The position numbers and the translations under genes were made by a program. Shown piece by piece: positions 55,428 through 62,200 of a stretch of DNA of 64,000 nucleotides (its first letter is position 1; every line of letters starts with the position of its first letter). The stretch comes from Pseudalgibacter alginicilyticus (GTDB taxonomy: Bacteria > Bacteroidota > Bacteroidia > Flavobacteriales > Flavobacteriaceae), in contig NZ_CP012898.1 in the NCBI RefSeq assembly GCF_001310225.1, positions 3,162,001 to 3,226,000 of the forward strand. Direction: 5' to 3'. The notes beneath the pieces were generated by a model, which was not told the origin of the DNA, did not search any database, and worked only from the letters and a program-made list of their open reading frames with translations.

Positions 55428-55721
55428 GTGAGAGTAATTGCAAAACGAACTTTACGAGATTTTTGGGAAAAACACGCTGATTGTGAAGAACAATTAAAAT
55501 CGTGGTATAGAGAAACTGAAAAATCCGAATGGAACAATATTAACGAATTAAAAAGTGAATATCCGAGTGCTAGTATTTTAAAAGACAATCGAATTGTTTA
55601 CAATATAAAAGGTAATAATTATCGCTTGATTGTAAAATTTAATTTTGAGTACGGAATATGCTGGATAAGATTTATCGGAACTCACGCTGAATATGATAAA
55701 ATTGACGCAAATAATATCTAA
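55428..55721 (+). CDS. higB: Type II toxin HigB (mRNA interferase)
   Basis: This RelE/HigB-superfamily ribosome-dependent mRNA interferase has 97 residues. The start MRVIAKRTLRDFWEKHADCEEQLKSWY and the core YRLIVKFNFEYGICWIRFIGTHAEYDKID match the HigB family. The start is a GTG at 55428; the ATG two bases earlier is followed immediately by a stop in its frame. The antitoxin gene begins two bases after the stop. The toxin-first order is typical of HigBA. It is expected to slow growth by cleaving mRNA when not neutralised by HigA. Confidence 0.92.
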   Translation: MRVIAKRTLRDFWEKHADCEEQLKSWYRETEKSEWNNINELKSEYPSASILKDNRIVYNIKGNNYRLIVKFNFEYGICWIRFIGTHAEYDKIDANNI

Positions 55722-55723
55722 TT

Positions 55724-56080
55724 ATGAAAATATTACCAATTAGAAACGAAAATGACTATGAAAACGCACTCAACAGACTTGAGGAAATTTTTGATGCAAA
55801 AAAAGGAACCGAAGATGGAGACGAATTGGAAATCCTGTCAATTTTGATTGATAGATATGAAAATGAACAATTCCCAATCGGAATGCCTGACCCAATCGAA
55901 GCAATTAAATTCCGAATGGAACAAATGGGGATGAAACAAAAGGATTTAGCAGAAGTTGTTGGATTTAAAAGCAGAGTTAGCGAAATTTTGAATAAAAAAA
56001 GGAAACTGACTCTAGATATGATTAGAAAACTCAACACTACTCTACATATCCCTACTGAAGTTTTGATTCAAGATTATTAA
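55724..56080 (+). CDS. higA: Type II antitoxin HigA (XRE-family HTH)
   Basis: This antitoxin and repressor of the higBA operon has 118 residues. Its C-terminal HTH (KQKDLAEVVGFKSRVSEILNKKRKLTLDMIRKLN) occupies about 65-105. The N-terminal half (about 1-50) is the toxin-neutralising region and contains the GDELEILSILIDRYE block. It should bind the dyad at 55380. The two genes are translationally coupled. They lie between two similar palindromic sites, which suggests that the module moved as a unit. Confidence 0.9.
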   Translation: MKILPIRNENDYENALNRLEEIFDAKKGTEDGDELEILSILIDRYENEQFPIGMPDPIEAIKFRMEQMGMKQKDLAEVVGFKSRVSEILNKKRKLTLDMIRKLNTTLHIPTEVLIQDY

Positions 56081-56094
56081 TTGAAAAAAGCCAG

Positions 56095-56230
56095 TTGGCA
56101 ACAAAGTGTATAATTAATTGCTTGTTCGAGCTTGCTTACGAAAATCCTCGCGGATTTTCTATTCGGTTTTTATTTGTTAACTTAGTTGCTTAACCACGCA
56201 ACAAACCATATACAAACACGTTGTGCCCAA
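56095..56230. repeat. Right palindromic flank of the toxin-antitoxin cassette (attC-like)
   Basis: This 136-base imperfect inverted repeat starts TTGGCAACAAAGTGTATA and ends with a near-complement (TATACAAACACGTTGTGCCC). It contains internal hairpins, for example AAAATCC-TCGC-GGATTTT. It is the same type as the site at 55220. The IS3 element begins three bases after its right end. Function is inferred from structure. Confidence 0.45.
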
Positions 56231-56272
56231 TTTTGATCCGTCCTGAATAAAGGCTACATAATTTTAAACATT

Positions 56273-56672
56273 ATGTACAAAAATGACAAAGTAATCAGAC
56301 GGTATTCAGAACCTTTCAAACTGAAAATTTTAGCCGAACTTACAACCAGTAAACACACAAAGAGCGAACTTTGTAAACTCTACTCCATTGCTCCAACAAC
56401 GGTCAACGAGTGGATTAAAAAGTACAATCGTAAAGATCTAATGAACACCAGAGTAAAAGTGGAAACAAAAGACGAAACCTAACGAAGTGGTTCAGCGAAG
56501 CTAAATATCTAGAATTAAAGCACTTCAAAAAGAGATTGAACAGCTTAAAAAACTACTGATTAAAAAGGATTTAGATACTTTGGTTTTAGATTCATACCTT
56601 GAGGTAGCTGCCGAAGACTTAGGCTATAAATCTGTAGCTGAACTAAAAAAAAAGCTAAGTATAAAGCCTTAA
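56273..56672 (+). pseudogene. IS3-family transposase orfA, interrupted
   Basis: OrfA is the HTH DNA-binding subunit. The first part (56273-56482) has the HTH (FKLKILAELTTSKHTKSELCKLYSIAPTTVNEWIKKY) and stops after KDET. The rest, a leucine-zipper-like region (RIKALQKEIEQLKKLL...) with YLEVAAEDLGYKSVAELKKKL, continues in another frame from 56505 to 56672. A short stop-rich stretch, 56480-56504, lies between them. The frame break means no full OrfA or OrfAB fusion can be made, so this copy is probably not self-mobile. Confidence 0.82.
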
Positions 56673-57523
56673 TTAAAGCTAAAGAGAAATCTAAGGGATT
56701 TACATCTTTAACAACTATAACGCGTTGTTTTGGTCTTAAACGTGATGCGTATTATAAATACAAATCTAGAGCTGATAAGCGGTTAATACAGGAACAACAA
56801 ATTATAAAAATAGTCAGTAGAAAACGTAAATCCCTTCCTAGAGAAGGTGTGCGTAAACTCATTAGATCGTTAGACAATGAGTTTTACAAAGCCAATATTA
56901 AAGTCGGCAGAGACTCTTTATTTAGCGTACTTAGAAAGTATAATATGCTCACACTAAGAAAGAAAACCAGTGCCAGAACTACAAACTCTTATCATCGCTT
57001 TTATAAATACAATAACCTGATAAAAGATATGGAAATTACAAGGCCTAATCAGGTGTGGGTAAGCGATATTACCTACATAAGAACCATTAAAGGATTTTGT
57101 TACTTAGCACTAATAACAGATATGTATTCTAGGAAAATTGTCGGTTATGATCTAAGTGATAGCCTGGAACTAAAAGGATGTGTAAGAGCTCTAAACAAAG
57201 CTCTGTACCAAACAAAGAGCACTAAAGATTTAATACATCATTCAGACAGAGGCATACAGTATTGCAGTAATGTATACACACAAGTTCTTAAAAGAAATAA
57301 GATAGATATTAGTATGACGGAAGAAAACCATTGTTACGAAAATGCCATGGCAGAGCGTGTGAACGGCATATTAAAAGATGAATTTTACCTCGACCAAACC
57401 TTTGATAACGTGGATCGCGCGAAAAGAGCTACAAAAAATGCAATTAATTTATACAACCAAATAAGATTACATTTATCTTTAGACTATAAAACACCGAATA
57501 TGGTATATTTAAAAACAGCGTAA
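56642..57523 (+). CDS. IS3-family transposase orfB (DDE catalytic subunit)
   Basis: This is the integrase-core transposase. The frame opens at 56642, just upstream of the orfA end, in the -1 frame, with the slippery sequence A-AAA-AAG at 56648-56654 (run of nine A). This is the usual IS3 arrangement for making OrfAB by programmed -1 frameshifting. The catalytic triad is visible: Asp in WVSDITYIRT, Asp in HHSDRGIQYCS and Glu in ENAMAERVNGILKDEF. The first in-frame start is GTG 56849. With orfA broken, the fusion would not be produced, although OrfB itself looks intact. Confidence 0.88.
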   Translation, partial: TKKKAKYKALIKAKEKSKGFTSLTTITRCFGLKRDAYYKYKSRADKRLIQEQQIIKIVSRKRKSLPREGVRKLIRSLDNEFYKANIKVGRDSLFSVLRKYNMLTLRKKTSARTTNSYHRFYKYNNLIKDMEITRPNQVWVSDITYIRTIKGFCYLALITDMYSRKIVGYDLSDSLELKGCVRALNKALYQTKSTKDLIHHSDRGIQYCSNVYTQVLKRNKIDISMTEENHCYENAMAERVNGILKDEFYLDQTFDNVDRAKRATKNAINLYNQIRLHLSLDYKTPNMVYLKTA

Positions 57524-57613
57524 ATCAATTATTAACCTGTAGCCATATTTCAGGACGAGACATTTGAGAAACATCACTTACTATGAATAGATTTAATAAA
57601 AAAGAATCGGATT

Positions 57614-58186
57614 TTGGAAAATAGCATATTAAAATATCTCTCAAAATACACTTTAATTACAAAGGAGTTAGAGAATGCGGTAAACGAAAGTGCATTTTTC
57701 AAAACCTATAAGAAAGGGGCAATTTTACTTAAAGAAGGTGGTTTTTCAAATGAATGTTATTTCATATTAAAAGGGTGTATTAGGAGCTATTTTTTGAAAG
57801 ATGGCGAAGAAAAAACCATAGAGTTTTATACGGAAGAAGATGTTGTCACACCCGCCAATTATGGAAAATCAACACCTTCTCGTTATTACTTAGAATGTAT
57901 AGAAGATACAGTTGTGAATGTGGGAAATCCAACCGTAGAAAAAGAAATGTATAAAAAGTACCCACAATTAGAATCCTTATCAAGAGTAATAGCTGAAGTA
58001 ATATTAACAAAGCAACAAGAATCTTTCACTGAATTTAAAACATCTACCCCAAAAGAACGCTATTTAAATTTACTTAAAACAAAACCCGATTTACTTCAAA
58101 GAGTCTCTCAATATCAAATAGCTAGCTACTTAGGTATTACACCAGAGTCGTTAAGCCGAATCAGGAAGAGAATAATAAACGAATAA
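57614..58186 (+). CDS. Crp/Fnr family transcriptional regulator
   Basis: This is a cAMP-receptor-like regulator of 190 residues. A cyclic-nucleotide-binding-type beta-roll occupies about 1-125 (KKGAILLKEGGFSNECYFILKGCIRSYF). A C-terminal winged helix follows (about 150-190; RVSQYQIASYLGITPESLSRIRKRI). The start is a TTG at 57614; no ATG precedes the conserved region. The IS3 right end is only 51 bases upstream, so the promoter may have been altered or supplied by the IS. It is next to a DUF4386 membrane protein, a common pairing in Bacteroidota. Confidence 0.88.
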   Translation: MENSILKYLSKYTLITKELENAVNESAFFKTYKKGAILLKEGGFSNECYFILKGCIRSYFLKDGEEKTIEFYTEEDVVTPANYGKSTPSRYYLECIEDTVVNVGNPTVEKEMYKKYPQLESLSRVIAEVILTKQQESFTEFKTSTPKERYLNLLKTKPDLLQRVSQYQIASYLGITPESLSRIRKRIINE

Positions 58187-58265
58187 ATTGATTTCTTAAC
58201 TTAAGTCAATGAGTTCAAAATAACCCCATGATATTTTTGTGAAAATTTTAAATAGTAAAAATATC

Positions 58266-58961
58266 ATGGATAAAATCAGAAAGAAATCAATTGCAGTTGG
58301 AATACTATTAATTCTTAGCATAGTAGTAGGTGTTTTGAGCATAGACCCAGTAATTGATGAAATGGGTAATTTTGAAAGTGTTTCTATCCATTCAAATGCA
58401 ATATTATTTAGAGCTTTTATGCAGTTTATTTTAGCTCTTATTTATGCAAGTATTCCTATAATATTATATTCACTACTGAAAAAAGTTAATACCAGTCTAA
58501 CGATTGGCTTTCTTGTTTTCAGAATAATTGCAGTGGCATTTATTTTTATAGGTTGGTTGAGTATACTGCTGTTATTGGTATTAAGTCAGGAGTTTGTAAA
58601 AGCAGGGAGTACTGAACTATCTCATTTTCAAACAATAGATAATTTAATACGTTCGGGTAGAGATTTGGTAAACCATGTTGCAATGCCTTTAATTCTGAGC
58701 GTGGGTAACCTAATGTTCTATGCTATTTTGTATCAATCAAAACTGATTCCTAGGTGGTTATCTGTTTGGGGGCTTGTTGCTACTGTGCTAAGTGGAATTA
58801 TTGCAAGCTTACTACTCATGTTTGATGTTATTGATATTATTACTCCTACTTATGTTTCACTAGCCTTTCCTACGGCTTTGTTGGAGATAACTTTAGCAAT
58901 ATGGTTGATAGCTAAGGGTTTTAATTCGACTATTGTAAATTCAATTATTGAGAAAAAATGA
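58266..58961 (+). CDS. DUF4386 family membrane protein
   Basis: This membrane protein of about 231 residues has six to seven hydrophobic helices. It shows the DUF4386 features (SIAVGILLILSIVVGVLSIDPVI, then ALIYASIPIILYSLLKKVN and DLVNHVAMPLILSVGNLMFYAILYQSKLIPRWLSVWG). Function is unknown. A GTG at 58239 extends the frame, but the ATG at 58266 is the likely start. It overlaps the next gene by four bases (ATGA), so the two are translationally coupled. The Crp/Fnr gene upstream is 79 bases away and may control it. Confidence 0.88.
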   Translation: MDKIRKKSIAVGILLILSIVVGVLSIDPVIDEMGNFESVSIHSNAILFRAFMQFILALIYASIPIILYSLLKKVNTSLTIGFLVFRIIAVAFIFIGWLSILLLLVLSQEFVKAGSTELSHFQTIDNLIRSGRDLVNHVAMPLILSVGNLMFYAILYQSKLIPRWLSVWGLVATVLSGIIASLLLMFDVIDIITPTYVSLAFPTALLEITLAIWLIAKGFNSTIVNSIIEKK

Positions 58962-60424
58962 AAGTAAATTACGCCTTTACAACATGCATATTAATCTTGT
59001 TTTCTTTTTACTCTATTGGACAAAATAAACTATCCCAAAGCCAAGTCTTAGAAGACTACACTATTTTCAAAGAAATTCTAACCACAGGACATCCAAGTTT
59101 ATATGAATATACTTCAAAACCTGAATGGGATAGTATTTTTAATACGTTTGAGCAAAAAGACATTAAGGAAATAAGGACTTCTAATGACTTCTTTAAGTCT
59201 ATCTCCACTATTGCTGACAAGGCAAAAGACGGTCATTTAGTAATACACCATCCAAAAATGGACACGGTACCTCCATTATTCCCATTACTATTGAAAATCA
59301 TAGATGGGAAACTATATACTGACACTGATGATTTTAGAATTCCCCTTGGTTCTGAAATAACCTCTATCAATGGCAAGTCTTCTCAAACTATTCTAAAAGA
59401 CTTATTGAAGTATGCACCATCAGATGGTTTCAACTTAACGAAAAAATACCGACAAATAGAAAAAGAATTCGGGATACTTCATTTTTACGAATATGGAAGT
59501 AAAGAAAGTTATTCTGTAAAATACACGACCGCAGACGGTGAAGTGAAAACAAATATAATTGCTCCAAAGTCATTTAAAAGCATCGGTAACCGATACCCTA
59601 ATAGAAATTCTCACTTTGCAGCGTATCATCAAGACACAAATCGACTTGACTACTTTAGAAATAGAATAGCAGAAAAATGGCCATTTGTTTATTATATAGA
59701 CTCCATAAATACGGCAGTATTAACCGTTAACTCATTCGGTTTAGACCCACAGGAATTTAAATCAAAGCTAATTGGTTTATTTAAAGAAATTAAGAAGAAG
59801 AAAGCCGAAAACCTTATAATAGATGTTAGGCAAAACATTGGAGGGTACAGAATCAACGCAATTAACTTGTACTCTTTTTTGACGAATGAGCCTTTTAAAC
59901 AAAGAATATCAGAAAGTGCTGTTACAAATGTGTTACCTCAAGAAAAATATATTATTCATACAATGTCTGATTATACTGAATTCTTCGAAATGTATTTTGC
60001 TTCAGCTCAAAAAGAGGATGAGCGGTGGATATTAACAGAAGACCACGCTCAAGCTGAAATGATTCCATATAAAAAACCATTTAAAGGAAATGTCTATGTA
60101 TTAATTGGAGGCAACACCTATTCTGCTGCTAGTGCGTTTGCCTTAAGTGCGAAAAACGACAAAAATATAACTCTTGTTGGTGAAGAAACTGGAGGGGGCT
60201 ACTATTTCCATACGGCTCAATATTCTGCCTTATACGAACTTCCAAATTCTAAAATAATGGTACGTATGCCATTTGTAAAAATTGATAAATATGTTTTTGA
60301 TAATTCTGTTCCAAAAGGGAGTGGAATATTGCCCGATAAAGAAGTAACCTTAACTGTTGAGGACTTAATTAAAGGAACAGATAGCCAGTTAGATTTTGTA
60401 GTTAAACAGATTAGCATAAAATAA
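58958..60424 (+). CDS. S41 family peptidase, exported
   Basis: This C-terminal-processing-protease-like serine peptidase has 488 residues. A signal peptide (about 1-22, ending YSIGQ) is followed by an N-terminal helical domain and the S41 core. The nucleophile Ser389 is in GNTYSAASAF, and the family motif LIIDVRQNIGGYRINA precedes it. There is no obvious PDZ domain. It is coupled to the DUF4386 gene by a four-base overlap. Substrate is unknown; its localisation is most likely periplasmic. Confidence 0.88.
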   Translation: MKVNYAFTTCILILFSFYSIGQNKLSQSQVLEDYTIFKEILTTGHPSLYEYTSKPEWDSIFNTFEQKDIKEIRTSNDFFKSISTIADKAKDGHLVIHHPKMDTVPPLFPLLLKIIDGKLYTDTDDFRIPLGSEITSINGKSSQTILKDLLKYAPSDGFNLTKKYRQIEKEFGILHFYEYGSKESYSVKYTTADGEVKTNIIAPKSFKSIGNRYPNRNSHFAAYHQDTNRLDYFRNRIAEKWPFVYYIDSINTAVLTVNSFGLDPQEFKSKLIGLFKEIKKKKAENLIIDVRQNIGGYRINAINLYSFLTNEPFKQRISESAVTNVLPQEKYIIHTMSDYTEFFEMYFASAQKEDERWILTEDHAQAEMIPYKKPFKGNVYVLIGGNTYSAASAFALSAKNDKNITLVGEETGGGYYFHTAQYSALYELPNSKIMVRMPFVKIDKYVFDNSVPKGSGILPDKEVTLTVEDLIKGTDSQLDFVVKQISIK

Positions 60425-60515
60425 AAAACGTGTGGTGACAATGAACTGAGGTAAAAAACAAGTAAAATGACTTAATTGTTCACCAAAGTGTATCTGTGGG
60501 TACTATTTATTTTAC

Positions 60516-60730
60516 ATTAATCTCTCTACAAGTTTAGTCTTATTGTGGATAGATGAGTTTTATCTTGACGAAACCTTTTATAATGAAAGGGCTATAAAAA
60601 ATGCCATTAATTTATGCAATGAAGTCCAGATACTCTCTATGTCTTTAGACTATAAAACACCAAATATGATATATAAATTATCGGTTTAAAATAAATTTTT
60701 ACCTGTAGTCATATTTTTCATGACAAAACA
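60516..60730 (+). mobile_element. Decayed 3' end of an IS3-family element (copy 1)
   Basis: A frame from 60552 to the stop at 60687-60689 reads DEFYLDETFYNERAIKNAIN and continues to SLDYKTPNMIY, matching the last 46 or so residues of IS3 orfB. The degenerate right terminal repeat (TGTAGTCATATTTTTCATGA) follows at about 60703-60722. Everything upstream of the DEFY region is missing. It is in the same direction as the full element. Confidence 0.82.
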
Positions 60731-60771
60731 TATAAACAAAATCTAAATTAAACATCATCAGAGTTTACTAA

Positions 60772-61122
60772 CTAAGCGTTTTTGCCAAAGATTTTTTTTC
60801 TGTGATTGACCCCCCAATTATATAATTCCAAAATAACTTTTTTTAATGTTTTGGAATGTGCTGTAGGTGTATATTCTGTTCTTACAGGGAAACCATTTAA
60901 AACCGTTCTAGTAATTAACTGGTTTTCTTCCATATCTTTTAATTCTTTTGATAATACTTTGGTACTTAATTTTGGAATACTACGTTCAATTTCTCTAAAA
61001 TGCTTATTGCCTTCCCAAATTGAAATTAAGATTAAAATCTTCCATTTGCCACCTATAACATCTAAGGTATCTCTTACAGGTAATAAGGCAGACATACATT
61101 CTTTGTGTTCTTTCTTTTTCAT
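60772..61122 (-). CDS. HxlR-family transcriptional regulator
   Basis: This winged-helix regulator has 116 residues. The conserved N-terminal Cys (Cys9 in KECMSALLPV) sits before VIGGKWKILILISIWEGNKHFREIERSIPKLSTKVLSKELKDMEENQLITR, the HxlR signature. Many members sense electrophiles or quinones through this cysteine. It is divergent from the DoxX-type gene across 111 bases that contain three dyads, so it most likely represses that gene and itself. Confidence 0.92.
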   Translation of the reverse strand: MKKKEHKECMSALLPVRDTLDVIGGKWKILILISIWEGNKHFREIERSIPKLSTKVLSKELKDMEENQLITRTVLNGFPVRTEYTPTAHSKTLKKVILELYNWGVNHRKKIFGKNA

Positions 61123-61138
61123 TATTATTGTTTCATGA

Positions 61139-61206
61139 TTACCTTTAGGTAACTAGTTACCTAAAGGTATCTGATTACTAATGGTAATCAAAAATAGTTA
61201 ATTTTG
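61139..61206. promoter_or_regulatory. Triple operator and promoter between HxlR and DoxX genes
   Basis: TACCTTTAGGTAACT (61140-61154) and its exact complement (61155-61169) form a 30-bp perfect palindrome holding two dyads (TTACC-TTTA-GGTAA and TACC-TAAA-GGTA). A third dyad, GATTAC-TAATG-GTAATC, is at 61173-61189. Centres are about 18 bases apart. The -7 box TAATTTTG of the DoxX gene follows at 61199-61206, with the third dyad over its -33 region. This fits HxlR repression. Confidence 0.75.
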
Positions 61207-61233
61207 GCATAGTATTAATAACAAAAATTTAAA

Positions 61234-61611
61234 ATGAAAAATAAGGTTTTAACAGTTTTATGTATTCTTTTCGGATTAATGATGATTAATTCAGGTTTAA
61301 ACAAATTCTTTAACTACATGCCAATGCCAGAGATGTCTGAAAAAATGATGCAAATAATGGGCGGATTTATGACTATAAAATGGATTTCTCCCCTTGTAGC
61401 CATTGTTGAAATCATTGGTGGAGTTTTAATTGCAATACCTAAAAAAAGAGCTTTAGGTGCCATCGTAATTCTTCCAGTGATGATTGGAATTTTTGTGCAT
61501 CATTTAGTACACGATATAGCTGGTATCTCAATAGCTCTAATTTTATTGGCTATAAATTTATGGGCAATTATGGCTAGTTGGGATAAATACAAACCAATTA
61601 TAGAAAATTAG
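61234..61611 (+). CDS. DoxX family membrane protein
   Basis: This inner-membrane protein of 125 residues has four hydrophobic helices and the DoxX pattern (VLTVLCILFGLMMINSGLNKFFNYMPMPEMSEKMMQIMGGFMTIKWISPLVAIVEIIGGVLIAI). DoxX-like proteins are often induced by HxlR-type sensors under quinone, aldehyde or thiol stress. The divergent HxlR gene and the triple operator support such control. The pair lies between two related IS remnants. Confidence 0.9.
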   Translation: MKNKVLTVLCILFGLMMINSGLNKFFNYMPMPEMSEKMMQIMGGFMTIKWISPLVAIVEIIGGVLIAIPKKRALGAIVILPVMIGIFVHHLVHDIAGISIALILLAINLWAIMASWDKYKPIIEN

Positions 61612-62200
61612 TTAGTTTAATTAAACCTTAGTAGTAAATTTTAAACTTAGCAGATTATTCAAAAAACACTGCTGTGAAGTGCTGTGGAAAAACAAAAGCT
61701 TGTTTTAATAGCTTATTACACATGGTTATTAGGTAAATTTTTATTTCTTATTTAATAGTCATAAATCTATCTACAAGTCTTATTGTTGATAGATGAGTTT
61801 TATCTTGACGAAACTTTTTATTGTGAACCTTACGCTAAAAGGGTTGTAAAAAATGCCATTAAATTATGGGGTACCCTATGCTTTTATACTATAAAACACC
61901 AAATATGGTATATAAATTATCGGTTTAAAATGAATTTTAATCTGTAGCCATATTTCAGGACAAGGCATTTTGATGCTAAAATAGTTTTTGCTTTGAGTTA
62001 AAATTATTTCATTAACCCAATCACTTATACAAGATTAGTATTAATTTACTTTTATCTTTCTATGCTTATGAGTCATAATTTATAATTTTTGAATTTAGTT
62101 TTATATTCTTCAATTCTCAATATTGATATTTTTGACAAATAGATTCAATTTAAGTGTCTAAATCTATTTTTAATAATTTAATATTCCATAATATAAAACT
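61612..62200. other. Intergenic stretch with IS remnant before the fucosidase gene
   Basis: Apart from the IS remnant at 61762-61967, I see only AT-rich DNA. A -7-like box TATTTTTG lies at 62127-62134, about 67 bases before the fucosidase ATG, without a TTG at the expected -33 position. No other gene. Confidence 0.4.
61762..61967 (+). mobile_element. Decayed 3' end of an IS3-family element (copy 2)
   Basis: This resembles copy 1 at 60516, starting at the same point (CTACAAG...GATAGATGAG) and containing the same orfB tail, here with frame damage (for example around TACGCTAAAAGG). The right terminal repeat TGTAGCCATATTTCAGGA is better preserved (from 61943). Same direction as copy 1 and the full IS. 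Confidence 0.8.

Larger units (their letters stand above)
56234..57562 (+). mobile_element. IS3-family insertion sequence
   Basis: This 1329-bp element has imperfect 25-bp terminal inverted repeats. The left end starts TGATCCGTCCTGAA and the right end is the complement of TGTCTCGTCCTGAA, both ending ...GGCTACA on the inside. TG/CA ends and a 3-bp TTT direct repeat on either side fit the IS3 family. It encodes a broken orfA and an intact-looking orfB with a DDE motif. Two decayed 3' ends of a related element lie at 60516 and 61762. Confidence 0.9.
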
